NCBI GenBank assembly: GCA_942491935.1
Contig: CALOCZ010000028.1
Span: forward strand, 96,004 to 160,003
DNA length: 64,000 nt
Direction: 5' to 3'
Source: JAGTVG01 sp942491935
Lineage (GTDB): Bacteria > Bacteroidota > Bacteroidia > Cytophagales > Cyclobacteriaceae
A model generated the notes under the pieces. That model ran no database searches. It had not been told where the DNA came from and was given only the letters and a program-made list of their open reading frames with translations. Shown here in pieces: positions 1-8,751 of this stretch. Position numbers and translations under genes: made by a program. Numbering within the stretch: position 1 is the stretch's first letter; each line of letters opens with the position of its first letter.

Positions 1-822
1 ATTATTTTAAACCTGGTAATTTTTGCCTATGTGATTTCCGTGATCACCAGCTATCTTTTTGAAGGTGGATTGCGGAATATATTTCGTAAATTTATCATTG
101 ACAGAGAAGTAAATAAAATGAAAGATCATGTTATTGTCTGCGGTTATGGCAGGAACGGTTCAAAAGCCTGCGAAGAACTCACCCTGAGTCGAAAAGACTT
201 TGTGGTAATTGAAAATGATGAGGATATTATAAACTCTTTACCTGATGATGGCAGTATTCACCTGGTGGTCGGGGATGCAACAGATGATGAAATTCTGAAA
301 CTTGCAAAAATAGAGGTTGCAGAATATATTATTATTACTTTGCCCAGGGACTCTGACAATGTTTTTATAACCCTTACCGCAAGGGAATTAAATCCCGACA
401 TACATGTTATTGCCAGGGCTTCCGATCCCAATTCAGAAAAAAAACTGATACGGGCCGGAGCTCATAATGTAATATTACCTGATGTATTGGGTGGTTTGCA
501 TATGTCACAGTTGATCACGAAACCTTATGTTATAGAATTTCTAGACCTTTTAAACGGGGTTTCTTCCCAGGAACTTCATTTGGAGGAAATTGAGTTCGAA
601 AATATAAAGGGTAGTTTTCAAAATAGAACAATTGGTGATCTAAATGTTCGGGCGGAATCTGGTGTTTCGATCATTGGAGTTAGACGGGGAGAAAAAGGAT
701 TTTCATTTAATCCAGGTCCGGATACCATTATAAACCAGAACTCCATTCTCATTGTTCTGGGTAATAAAAACCAGATAGAGAAGTTCAGCGAGCTATACCT
801 GAATAATAAGAGCCTGAAATAA
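1..822 (+). CDS. Potassium channel family protein with RCK (TrkA-N/TrkA-C) domains, 3' part
   Basis: The frame is open from base 1, so the true start lies outside the window; 273 residues are visible. Residues 1-20 are the end of a hydrophobic helix (LNLVIFAYVISVITSYLF), which matches the inner helix of a two-TM potassium channel. A Rossmann RCK domain follows, with GYGRNGS near residue 47 and an acidic strand end (IENDED) near 73. A TrkA-C regulatory domain occupies roughly residues 185-268 (EEIEFENIKG, SGVSIIGVRRG). In this family the RCK ring binds nucleotide or ions and gates K+ flow across the inner membrane. The GTG at 31 opens an ORF but lies inside the helix, so it is not the real start. 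The stop abuts the convergent gene at 823 with no gap. Confidence 0.85.
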   Translation: MILNLVIFAYVISVITSYLFEGGLRNIFRKFIIDREVNKMKDHVIVCGYGRNGSKACEELTLSRKDFVVIENDEDIINSLPDDGSIHLVVGDATDDEILKLAKIEVAEYIIITLPRDSDNVFITLTARELNPDIHVIARASDPNSEKKLIRAGAHNVILPDVLGGLHMSQLITKPYVIEFLDLLNGVSSQELHLEEIEFENIKGSFQNRTIGDLNVRAESGVSIIGVRRGEKGFSFNPGPDTIINQNSILIVLGNKNQIEKFSELYLNNKSLK

Positions 823-1239
823 TCAGTGAATGGTCATTTGATGCGTCCTTGATCGTGTCGTTCCGGCAATTACAGAATTATATATAGCCAGGGAAGGGAT
901 GTAGGCTTCACTTCCGGCTAGCAAAGCACTATCCTCCAGTTTCTTGACGAGTTGTTTCATCGGTTTTAAGATCTTAGAAATAGATTCTATAAGACGAAGG
1001 TCTTTTCGGATCTCTTGTACATCAATATGGGAAGGGACCAGGTCAGGATATGTATCTGCGAAATCCAGGACTTCATGTATGAAGTCAATGTTCTTCATAC
1101 TAACTTTTGGCAGAGAAGAAAGTTCTTCATTAGTAAGGGATACCAAAGTAGGTAATTTAGCATTGATCCGATCGATAGCTGCAATAATTTCATTGATCTG
1201 ATCCTGGGAAATGGTTGAAGAAATGAAATTGCTGTACAT
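823..1239 (-). CDS. Small helical protein of unknown function
   Basis: 138 residues with no signal peptide or membrane segment; predicted mostly alpha-helical and acidic in the first half. I do not recognise a domain. It looks like the small conserved Bacteroidota proteins that carry helices rich in Leu, Ile and charged residues (DQINEIIAAIDRINAKL, KPMKQLVKKLEDSALLAG). The ATG at 1239 is the only good start. Its stop codon begins directly after the stop of the K+ channel gene, so the two are tail to tail with no room for a separate terminator. The antisense ORF at 944-1201 is a shadow. Confidence 0.6.
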   Translation of the reverse strand: MYSNFISSTISQDQINEIIAAIDRINAKLPTLVSLTNEELSSLPKVSMKNIDFIHEVLDFADTYPDLVPSHIDVQEIRKDLRLIESISKILKPMKQLVKKLEDSALLAGSEAYIPSLAIYNSVIAGTTRSRTHQMTIH

Positions 1240-1336
1240 AGTAAGTGAAATTTTGGTTAGGTCTCATAATAATAACGATATAGGATGCCAAAAAAGTTTC
1301 AGAAAACCTGAATTGATTATTATTTTTTTTAAAAAA

Positions 1337-2239
1337 TTAATTTCGCCTTCCTTTATTGGCCAGCAGTACTCCAATAATTATGAATATCATACCAATATAA
1401 TGCTGAGTAAGCAGTACTTCATTATCGATGAGACCCAAAATAACTGCCACAACAGGAATTAGATAGGTCACTGAACTTGAAAAGACTATATTGGTAATTT
1501 TTACCAGTTTGTTGAAAAGGATTAGGGATATGGCCGTGCCAATTACCCCGAGAAATACGATATAGCCGAATGGGATTAAATTATGCATATCTGACCGTAG
1601 GGTTTGCAGTACATCTGCGTAAAATAAAAGGTATATCAGAGAAAACGGTCCTATCAACATCATAGAGAAGCTTGTAATATACACAGGCCGAATATCGCCA
1701 AGGTAATACTTCAGAATATTCACATTAAAACCATATAAAATAGTTGCCAGAACGATCAGTAGAGCATAATAATTGATCTGAGTAAGGTCATAGCCAGTTC
1801 CAGCTGTTACCAGAAGAATGGAACCTAAGAAGCCTATGAATATTCCAAGCTTTATCCGGTTATTAAACCTGGCCCCTACAAGTACGGCTCCGATCAGTAT
1901 TGTGAAAAATGGGGTTAATGCATTCAATACCCCTGATAATGAACTATCTATTCTGGTTTGTGCTAAAGGAAACAGAAATGCAGGGATCAGACTTCCAAAA
2001 AACCCGCTGGCAAATAGAAAAATCCATTGTTTGCGAGTTTTGATTTCACGTAAATTTCGTATGGCAATTGGAAAAAGAAACAAAGAAGCTGAAAATATCC
2101 TTAGGGCGGCGATCTCTCCCGGATCGAAGGCAATCAGCCCTTTCTTCATTAACATAAAAGAGCTACCCCAAATGATGCTTAAAATTATAAGAAGAGACCA
2201 GGCTACTAAGGGAGTACTGCTTGATTTTTGATCAATCAT
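1337..2239 (-). CDS. DMT superfamily transporter (EamA domains)
   Basis: 300 residues, about ten membrane helices in two EamA repeats: residues 12-145 (IWGSSFMLMKKGLIAFDP, then NALTPFFTILIGAVLVG) and 158-295 (LATILYGFNVNILKYYL, VTYLIPVVAVILGLI). This is the typical length and layout of drug/metabolite exporters of the inner membrane; the substrate cannot be told from sequence. The start ATG overlaps the dusB stop by one base (TGATG), so the two are almost certainly translated from one mRNA with dusB upstream. It ends with a basic tail (NKGRRN). Confidence 0.85.
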   Translation of the reverse strand: MIDQKSSSTPLVAWSLLIILSIIWGSSFMLMKKGLIAFDPGEIAALRIFSASLFLFPIAIRNLREIKTRKQWIFLFASGFFGSLIPAFLFPLAQTRIDSSLSGVLNALTPFFTILIGAVLVGARFNNRIKLGIFIGFLGSILLVTAGTGYDLTQINYYALLIVLATILYGFNVNILKYYLGDIRPVYITSFSMMLIGPFSLIYLLFYADVLQTLRSDMHNLIPFGYIVFLGVIGTAISLILFNKLVKITNIVFSSSVTYLIPVVAVILGLIDNEVLLTQHYIGMIFIIIGVLLANKGRRN

Positions 2240-3234
2240 CAGGCTAAGGAATATTCATTAACAAAAATGGTTCCTATTTTATCAAGCAGATTTATGATTT
2301 CATCATATGACTCAAGTTGAACGAGTTGATTTCTATATGGCTTAAAGTTTGGTATGCCACGAAAATAGTTAGTATAATGCCTCCGCATTTCATAGATCCC
2401 TTTCCTGTCACCTTTCCAATCTACTGAAAAAGATAAATGTTTTTTAACAGCGTTTATTTTTTCTGTTAGGGATGGAGGAGCTAATTTTTGACCTGTTTCC
2501 AGATAATGTTTAATTTCATTGAATATCCATGGATTTCCAATGGATGCGCGACCGATCATGATGCCATCGACATTGTATTTATTTTTAAATTCAAGTGCTT
2601 TTTCGGGTGAATCAATATCCCCGTTACCAAAAACCGGAATATGTATGTCAGGTGAATCTTTCACATTGCTGATATATTCCCAATTGGCTGTACCTCTATA
2701 CATTTGTTTTCTGGTCCTGCCATGAATGGTCAATGCTTTTATACCCACATCCTGTAACCTCTTGGCTACTTCCATTATCTTAATGTTGTTTTCATCCCAA
2801 CCCAACCTTGTTTTCACAGTAACAGGAATACCTACCTGGTCCACGATTTCCTTTGTCATGGTCTGCATCTTAGGAAGATCCAATAATATTCCGGCACCAG
2901 CGCCCTTACATGCTACCTTTTTAACAGGACATCCATAATTTATATCGATGATTTCAGGATTGGCTTTCTCAGCTTTTTCTGCTGCCCTGCGCATAGAATC
3001 TATCTTATCTCCAAAGATCTGTATGCCGATTGGGCGTTCATAGTCGAAAATATCTAATTTTTCAAGGCTTTTATCTGCATCCCTAATAAGACCTTCAGCA
3101 GAAATAAATTCTGTAAACATCAAGTCAGCCCCATTTTCTTTACATAATGCCCTGAAGGGAGGATCACTTACATCCTCCATGGGTGCTAATAGTAATGGAA
3201 AGTTGCCTAACTCTATGTTTCCTATTCTAACCAA
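2239..3234 (-). CDS. dusB: tRNA-dihydrouridine synthase DusB
   Basis: 331-residue FMN enzyme that reduces uridine in the tRNA D-loop using NADPH. Visible family marks: LLLAPMEDVSDPPFR near residue 13 (phosphate/FMN loop), INYGCPVKK near 99 with the catalytic Cys, TVKTRLGW near 139, TIHGRTRKQMYRG near 169, and VFGNGDI / GIMIGRASIGNPWIF near 201-233 (FMN phosphate binding). Length fits DusB. The start is TTG at 3234; translation from there gives the normal N-terminus (VRIGNIELGNFPLLL). It shares one base with the downstream EamA exporter and is divergent from the CAAX-type protease, 37 bp away. Confidence 0.93.
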   Translation of the reverse strand: MVRIGNIELGNFPLLLAPMEDVSDPPFRALCKENGADLMFTEFISAEGLIRDADKSLEKLDIFDYERPIGIQIFGDKIDSMRRAAEKAEKANPEIIDINYGCPVKKVACKGAGAGILLDLPKMQTMTKEIVDQVGIPVTVKTRLGWDENNIKIMEVAKRLQDVGIKALTIHGRTRKQMYRGTANWEYISNVKDSPDIHIPVFGNGDIDSPEKALEFKNKYNVDGIMIGRASIGNPWIFNEIKHYLETGQKLAPPSLTEKINAVKKHLSFSVDWKGDRKGIYEMRRHYTNYFRGIPNFKPYRNQLVQLESYDEIINLLDKIGTIFVNEYSLA

Positions 3235-3271
3235 AGATTTATTTCTTTAAAAATGTAAATTTACACCAATT

Positions 3272-4213
3272 ATGCAAATAACTACCAAAAATCCACTGTA
3301 TAGCGAACCACCAAAACCCTGGTATTCAATAATTATTCTGGTCTTGATGTTTTTTGCCGGGATGTTTATAGGACAATTTCTCGGGCTCTTTATATCGATA
3401 TTTACTACTGATCTAAGCTTGTCTGAAGTACCGGAACTACTTTCATTGCCTTTGACTGAAGAAAAAAAGGCGGCCATCTTGATGTTGCAGGGGCTTGGGG
3501 CTTTTGGAGGTTTCATTATAGCCGGTCTTGTATACCTTGTAGTCGTAGAACGGATTCAATTATCGGCCTTATTTAGCCTGAAGCAAATAAATCTTTGGGC
3601 CATACTTTTAACTATAGTAATAGTTATTTCATTCATGTTCGTTAATACTGTGTTTATTGAATGGAATATGAACTTCACTTTTCCGGGATTTTTGGGCGGT
3701 TTTGAGGAATGGGCCCGCGAGAAAGAAGAAGAGTTAAAGTTGATAACTGATTTCCTGACTGAGTTCAATTCTTTTAGTCAGTTCATCATAGTATTTATTA
3801 TAGTTGCTGTTATACCTGGCATTGGGGAAGAGTTGATATTTCGTGGTATCCTGCAGAATAAATTTCATTTGTTTTTTAAGAATATTCATGTAGCAATTAT
3901 CGTAACTGCAATTTTGTTCAGCGGCTTTCACATGCAGTTCTTCGGTTTCTTGCCAAGGCTTTTCCTGGGCATATTATTTGGATATATCTATTACTGGTCA
4001 GGGAATATATGGTATCCAATTTTAGGACATTTTATCAATAATGGGTTCACTTTAATACTGATCTATTTATATCAGACAGGGTATATTGGAATTGATATTG
4101 ATGTTCAGGAAGCATATCCTCTAAATATTATCCTGATATTTTCCGTTATTACAATTTATATGTTATTTTCCTTCCGGAAACAATTCAAGTATCAAAAATC
4201 GGCAAATGAGTAA
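3272..4213 (+). CDS. CPBP family intramembrane glutamic endopeptidase (CAAX/Abi type)
   Basis: 313 residues with about eight membrane helices. The catalytic motif EELIFRG (EExxxR) lies at residues 187-192, a conserved His at 220 (FSGFHMQF) and a third motif GHFINN near 251, as in the Abi/CAAX-protease family. Members cleave or modify membrane-associated peptides; in bacteria most have no known substrate. The gene leads a cotranscribed run: its last eight bases overlap the DUF2007 gene, which in turn overlaps cdsA. A charged soluble loop (EEWAREKEEELKL) sits before the catalytic half. Confidence 0.88.
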   Translation: MQITTKNPLYSEPPKPWYSIIILVLMFFAGMFIGQFLGLFISIFTTDLSLSEVPELLSLPLTEEKKAAILMLQGLGAFGGFIIAGLVYLVVVERIQLSALFSLKQINLWAILLTIVIVISFMFVNTVFIEWNMNFTFPGFLGGFEEWAREKEEELKLITDFLTEFNSFSQFIIVFIIVAVIPGIGEELIFRGILQNKFHLFFKNIHVAIIVTAILFSGFHMQFFGFLPRLFLGILFGYIYYWSGNIWYPILGHFINNGFTLILIYLYQTGYIGIDIDVQEAYPLNIILIFSVITIYMLFSFRKQFKYQKSANE

Positions 4214-4412
4214 ATGGCAGACCGTGTTTTCAACACCATTATTGCATAAAGCTGAAATTGTAAAAGGTGTTTTGGAAGAACATAATTTGAATCCTGTTAT
4301 CATTGATAAACAGGATAGTATGTATAAATTTGGATATTTCGAGGTACTTGTTAATCCTGATGAGGTCATCAAAGCTATAAAGATAGTTGAGAATGAGATT
4401 AACATTGAATAG
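4206..4412 (+). CDS. DUF2007-type small signal-transducing-like protein
   Basis: 68 residues, matching the DUF2007 ('putative prokaryotic signal transducing protein') fold: KWQTVFSTPLLHKAEIVKGVLEE and a C-terminal half with YFEVLVNPDEVIKAIKIV. These proteins have a beta-alpha-beta ferredoxin-like fold and no proven reaction. It overlaps the protease gene by 8 bp and the cdsA start by 20 bp, so it is translationally coupled to both. Confidence 0.8.
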   Translation: MSKWQTVFSTPLLHKAEIVKGVLEEHNLNPVIIDKQDSMYKFGYFEVLVNPDEVIKAIKIVENEINIE

Positions 4413-5226
4413 ATATAATAACCTTACCCAGCGCCTGGTTACCGGGTTAATTGGTGCCGGGTTGGTGATATATGCTTCATATTTCAGTGAATGGACATAT
4501 TTTGCTGTTTTTCTGGTAATCTGTTGTCTTTCAATCCTGGAATTCTACAGGCTCACTGGATTGGATGGCATGTTGCCTTTGAAGTATATCGGTTCTTTAA
4601 ATGCCATTTTAATATTTGTGTTATCTTTCTTTGTTGAGAAAGGGATCTGTGACCAAACCCTTTATTTCATAATATTTCCATCCATTGCTCTGATTTTTCT
4701 GATCAAACTTTATAAAAAGGAAAAGAAACCTTTTACTAACATTGCTTATACTTTATTGGGTATTATTTATGTGGGTTTACCTTTTGCATTATTGAACATA
4801 ACCGTTTATGCTGATGGAGGGTATAACTATCAAATCATCATTGGTATATTATTGCTCCTTTGGGCATCTGACACAGGAGGATATATTGCAGGTGTGTTAT
4901 TTGGTCGAACCAAGCTTTTTGAAAGGGTTTCGCCTAAAAAGTCCTGGGAAGGAATGATAGGCAGTTTCATTCTGGCTATGGTTATCGCAACATTTATAGG
5001 TAAGTATTTTGATGTGATGAGCTGGTATCAGTGGTATTTAGTAGCAGTTATTATGGTTGTGGCAGGAACTTATGGCGATTTGGTTGAGTCTTTGTTTAAA
5101 AGAAGCATAGAAATTAAAGATTCAGGAACCAGCCTGCCGGGACATGGAGGTTTTTTGGACCGTTTTGATGGTTTGCTTATTTCAATTCCCTTTATTGTAT
5201 TCTTATTGAAGATTTTTATTTTCTAA
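4393..5226 (+). CDS. cdsA: Phosphatidate cytidylyltransferase
   Basis: Makes CDP-diacylglycerol from phosphatidic acid and CTP, the branch point of phospholipid synthesis in the inner membrane. About 277 residues and eight membrane helices. The C-terminal family signature is complete: SLFKRSIEIKDSG followed by LPGHGGFLDRFDG (residues ~236-262). I place the start at the ATG at 4393; a TTG at 4387 would add only two residues. The start lies inside the DUF2007 gene. The lipid gene psd is close downstream but glutamate dehydrogenase stands between them. Confidence 0.93.
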   Translation: MRLTLNRYNNLTQRLVTGLIGAGLVIYASYFSEWTYFAVFLVICCLSILEFYRLTGLDGMLPLKYIGSLNAILIFVLSFFVEKGICDQTLYFIIFPSIALIFLIKLYKKEKKPFTNIAYTLLGIIYVGLPFALLNITVYADGGYNYQIIIGILLLLWASDTGGYIAGVLFGRTKLFERVSPKKSWEGMIGSFILAMVIATFIGKYFDVMSWYQWYLVAVIMVVAGTYGDLVESLFKRSIEIKDSGTSLPGHGGFLDRFDGLLISIPFIVFLLKIFIF

Positions 5227-5314
5227 TTGAATAAATAATTATAAAAAAAGAACATTATTTTTAACAATTCCGTAATTTTAGCACCGATTTAGGTCATTAA
5301 ATTTTTGATTTGCT

Positions 5315-6589
5315 ATGTCTTATATTGAACCTGCTCCTATTAAAGATAAAGAAAATCCTTTCGAATCCATGATGTTTCGATTCAGTATTGCAGCTGAAAA
5401 ACTTGGATTAAATGAAGAAATCTATAATGTTTTAAAATCACCTGACAAACAAGTAATTGTTAGTATTCCGATAACAATGGATGATGGATCCGTAAAGGTG
5501 TTTGAAGGATTCCGGGTGATCCATTCCAATATATTGGGTCCTTCAAAAGGGGGAATTCGGTATGATATGCATGTTAACATTGATGAAGTTAAGGCTCTCG
5601 CTGCATGGATGACCTGGAAATGTGCTATAGTGGATATCCCGTTTGGTGGTGCAAAAGGCGGTATAAAATGCAACCCTATGGAAATGTCATCAGGTGAAAT
5701 TGAAAGACTGACCAGGGCATATACTACAGCCATGTTTGGAGTTCTTGGACCTGACCGTGATATTCCTGCTCCTGATATGGGGACAGGGCAGCGGGAAATG
5801 GCCTGGATGATGGACCAATACTCCAGGTACCAAGGGATAACCGTAGCCGGTGTAGTAACTGGTAAGCCTCTCATTCTTGGCGGTTCACTCGGACGGATGG
5901 CCGCTACCGGACGGGGTGTAATGGTTTCTGCATTATCTGCCATGGAGAAATTGAAGATCAATCCATACAATAGCAAATGTGTAATCCAGGGATTTGGTAA
6001 TGTAGGTTCCCATGCTGCCTTACTTATGGAGGAAAGAGGTTCCAAAATAATTGCTATATCAGATATTAGCGGTGCTTATGTAAATGAAAAAGGGATCAAT
6101 ATTGAAAAAGCCATAAAATATGCAAGTAATAACCGTGGATTGCTTGATGGCTATAATGAAGCCGATAAAATAAATGGGGAGGATATTCTGGAGTTGAAGA
6201 CAGATGTACTTATCCCTGCCGCTATGGAGGATGTGATCACTCTTGGCAATGCGGATAAGATCGATGCAAAACTGATTGTAGAGGGAGCCAACGGCCCTAC
6301 CGCAGCAAAAGCGGATGAGATCATCGCAAAAAAGGGGATTATGGTCATACCAGATATATTGGCCAATGCAGGAGGCGTTACTGTTTCTTATTTTGAATGG
6401 GTTCAGAACCGTCTGGGATATAAATGGACCAGGGAACGGGTAAACAGAAGGTCTGACAGGATCATGAAGAGTTCCTTCAATAACGTTTATGATATTTCGA
6501 CAAAGTATGATGTATCTTTGAGGATAGCTGCATATATGGTGGCCATTGATAAAATAGCCAGAGCTTACAGCCACCGTGGTGGTTTCTAA
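5315..6589 (+). CDS. Glu/Leu/Phe/Val-type dehydrogenase (probable glutamate dehydrogenase)
   Basis: 424 residues, the usual size of the hexameric glutamate dehydrogenase family. It interconverts glutamate and 2-oxoglutarate plus ammonium. The catalytic Lys motif PFGGAKGGI is near residue 112 and a substrate-binding K lies in GPSKGGIRYD near 76. The NAD(P) domain begins near residue 225 with VIQGFGNVGSHAA, and ANGPTAAKAD plus IPDILANAGGVTVSY lie in the C-terminal third. The glycine at the strand end and the acidic IAISDISG suggest NAD rather than NADP preference (inference). It has an 88-bp upstream gap and so may have its own promoter; psd follows 14 bp after its stop. Confidence 0.92.
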   Translation: MSYIEPAPIKDKENPFESMMFRFSIAAEKLGLNEEIYNVLKSPDKQVIVSIPITMDDGSVKVFEGFRVIHSNILGPSKGGIRYDMHVNIDEVKALAAWMTWKCAIVDIPFGGAKGGIKCNPMEMSSGEIERLTRAYTTAMFGVLGPDRDIPAPDMGTGQREMAWMMDQYSRYQGITVAGVVTGKPLILGGSLGRMAATGRGVMVSALSAMEKLKINPYNSKCVIQGFGNVGSHAALLMEERGSKIIAISDISGAYVNEKGINIEKAIKYASNNRGLLDGYNEADKINGEDILELKTDVLIPAAMEDVITLGNADKIDAKLIVEGANGPTAAKADEIIAKKGIMVIPDILANAGGVTVSYFEWVQNRLGYKWTRERVNRRSDRIMKSSFNNVYDISTKYDVSLRIAAYMVAIDKIARAYSHRGGF

Positions 6590-6603
6590 AGATAAGTACA
6601 TTT

Positions 6604-7269
6604 ATGAGTATACATAAAGAAGGTTTTAGGATTCTCGTATTTCTGATTTTATTATTACTTGTTCTTAACCTGTTGATCAGGCATTTTTTCCTTGAGGATA
6701 TGGTTCTGAGGTATTTTGTGATATCCGCCAGTCTACTGGTTTTCTTTTTTGTATTACAGTTTTTCAGACATCCAAACGTTAAGGTTCCCTACAATGACAA
6801 TCACATTCTTGCACCTGCTGATGGAAAGGTGGTTGTAGTTGAAAAGACTATTGAAGAAGAATGTTTAAAGGATGAAAGGATACAGATCAGTATTTTTATG
6901 TCGCCTTTAAATGTGCATGTAAACAGAAGCCCGGCAGAAGGGATTGTAAAATACTTTAAATACCACCCAGGGAAATACTTAGTAGCCTGGCATCCAAAGT
7001 CCAGCACATTAAATGAGCGTACCACTATGGTATTAACCCTGAAAAATGGATTGGACATAGTCGTAAGACAAATTGCAGGGATAATGGCCCGAAGGATCAA
7101 GTTCTATGTTAAAGAAGGTGATAAGCTTGACCAGGGAGCTGAATTCGGATTTATACGTTTTGGGTCCAGGCTTGATGTTTTCCTTCCTACTAATGCTGAT
7201 ATCCAAATAAAACCAGGGACAGTTGCCAGGGCCGGGCGGACAGTTCTGGCGATTATAAATGAATCATAA
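6604..7269 (+). CDS. psd: Phosphatidylserine decarboxylase family protein (archaetidylserine-type short form)
   Basis: 221-residue proenzyme converting phosphatidylserine to phosphatidylethanolamine. Two N-terminal membrane helices (residues 10-30, 35-54) are followed by the catalytic domain: ILAPADGKVVV near 69, SPLNVHVNRSP near 100 with the conserved His, and the self-cleavage site FGSRLDVFLP near 184, where the Ser becomes the pyruvoyl group. The short length and the GS cleavage motif fit the family common in Bacteroidota. It lies close after the dehydrogenase and probably shares its transcript. Confidence 0.92.
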   Translation: MSIHKEGFRILVFLILLLLVLNLLIRHFFLEDMVLRYFVISASLLVFFFVLQFFRHPNVKVPYNDNHILAPADGKVVVVEKTIEEECLKDERIQISIFMSPLNVHVNRSPAEGIVKYFKYHPGKYLVAWHPKSSTLNERTTMVLTLKNGLDIVVRQIAGIMARRIKFYVKEGDKLDQGAEFGFIRFGSRLDVFLPTNADIQIKPGTVARAGRTVLAIINES

Positions 7270-7363
7270 GGTCTGATAAAACCTTTCTTTCCCACCGGAT
7301 CAAAAACGATCAGAACCAGATCAATTCTTTAAATATTTGCATCTTTTTTGGAAAGGAAGAAAC

Positions 7364-7876
7364 TTACAGCATAGCTTTGTAGCCCTTCTCTTCTACCTCG
7401 TCAGCCAGTGTTTCTACCTTTTCCCTCATCTTATCTTTGAATTCGGCTAGTTTCTCAGCTATTTCAGGCTCACCTGTTCCAATGATCTGGGCTGCTAAAA
7501 TTCCAGCATTCCTTGATCCATTGATTGCGACTGTTGCAACGGGTACTCCGGGAGGCATTTGTAGAATAGCCAATACGGCATCTAAACCACCAGGTGAATT
7601 GCCAGCTTTGATGGGAACACCTATAATAGGTAGTGTTGTAAACGCAGCTACGACTCCTGGTAGATGCGCAGCCATTCCTGCCCCTGCTATAATCACCTTT
7701 ATGCCCCTGTCTTTAGCTCCTTCAGCAAGTTTCATCACTCGATGAGGAGTTCTGTGGGCTGAAAGGGTTGTAAGTTCATAACCTATTCCCAATTCTTCCA
7801 ATACTTCTGGAGCCCCTTTCATAATAGGTAAATCTGATTTGCTTCCCATTAAAATGCTTACAAGTGGTGTGCTCAT
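7364..7876 (-). CDS. purE: 5-(carboxyamino)imidazole ribonucleotide mutase
   Basis: 170-residue class I PurE of purine synthesis; converts N5-CAIR to CAIR. Family marks are SILMGSKSDLPIM (residues 7-19), SAHRTPHRV (39-47) with the catalytic His, AGAGMAAHLPGVVAA (64-78), and LDAVLAILQMPPGVPVATV (98-116). The C-terminal helix is rich in Glu and Lys. It stands alone here with no purK beside it; the 94-bp gap after psd holds only a weak inverted repeat. Confidence 0.95.
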   Translation of the reverse strand: MSTPLVSILMGSKSDLPIMKGAPEVLEELGIGYELTTLSAHRTPHRVMKLAEGAKDRGIKVIIAGAGMAAHLPGVVAAFTTLPIIGVPIKAGNSPGGLDAVLAILQMPPGVPVATVAINGSRNAGILAAQIIGTGEPEIAEKLAEFKDKMREKVETLADEVEEKGYKAML

Positions 7877-7959
7877 AATTATATTTTTAATTTATTGATA
7901 AATACTAAAATTTGTTTCGACAGTTTCTGAGGGATAAAATAAATGAATGTTCTTTATTT

Positions 7960-8607
7960 TTACTTATAAATTAACACAAAAAATATCAGCCAGAGGAAAA
8001 ACCACAGTACATAGGAGGAGAGAACTATGTAGAGTGATATATCAAATCGCTTACGTGATAGAAATTGAATGCCATATACCAGAATAGCCCAATATAAGAC
8101 CTCGAATATATTTATTGCCTTCAATGGATAATGCCATGCATCCGGCACTTCCCTGTAATCAAAAAGATTAATTAAAGATAAGGGATAAAAAGCCTTTACA
8201 TCCCAAATTTCAGGATCCGTTTCAATAAATACAAACCATCCGATCTTTAGCAATTCAGCGCCGAAAAAAATACATTCGGCGAACATGACCAATTGCCAGA
8301 GTTTGGAGTAAAACACTTTATACCCGAACATAAAGCAACCTACCCATAAGATAAAGGCAATCACAGTGAATTTATACAAGTATACAATCGGGATTGAGAA
8401 ATACTGAAGTGCATTAATGAAATGATAAAACCCCATTTGTCCTCTTTGTTCCAGAATTTCAAAGGCTGCAATTTGACTCTCGATGAAACTTTTCTTGAGA
8501 TAAAGCAGTAAAAAAGTTATCAGGCATAGAAAAACAAAAAAAAGCCGTTTATCTATGGCTGTGAATTCTTCAAAAATACCTTTAAGTGGATTCTCGGATG
8601 TGCTCAT
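7960..8607 (-). CDS. Multi-pass membrane protein of unknown function
   Basis: About 215 residues with five to six membrane helices: near residues 20-40, 64-90, 97-118, 160-180 and 188-212. I do not recognise a family with confidence; the spacing of helices is somewhat like Yip1-domain proteins. I start at the ATG at 8607 (MSTSENPLKGIFEEF) because a six-residue extension to 8625 lacks a better ribosome site. It is preceded by 144 bp of AT-rich DNA and diverges from the TPR gene. Confidence 0.6.
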   Translation of the reverse strand: MSTSENPLKGIFEEFTAIDKRLFFVFLCLITFLLLYLKKSFIESQIAAFEILEQRGQMGFYHFINALQYFSIPIVYLYKFTVIAFILWVGCFMFGYKVFYSKLWQLVMFAECIFFGAELLKIGWFVFIETDPEIWDVKAFYPLSLINLFDYREVPDAWHYPLKAINIFEVLYWAILVYGIQFLSRKRFDISLYIVLSSYVLWFFLWLIFFVLIYK

Positions 8608-8751
8608 TGTAATGACAACAGTCAATAATATTTATGGTAAAACAAAACAAAAAAGTCCATATCATGTCATTAATCTTTATAGAATTGATGTATTCTTTCA
8701 ATTTTTTAAAAATATATTTGTTATAGTATTAAGATACTCCTGAATTATTTA

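Noticed and set aside
944..1201. ORF opposite the small helical protein gene
   Set aside because: No ribosome site and no family likeness; shadow of the minus-strand gene.
5422..6045. Long antisense ORF over the glutamate dehydrogenase gene
   Set aside because: It is a shadow of a strongly conserved gene; composition is not protein-like (many Pro, Ser, Ile runs).
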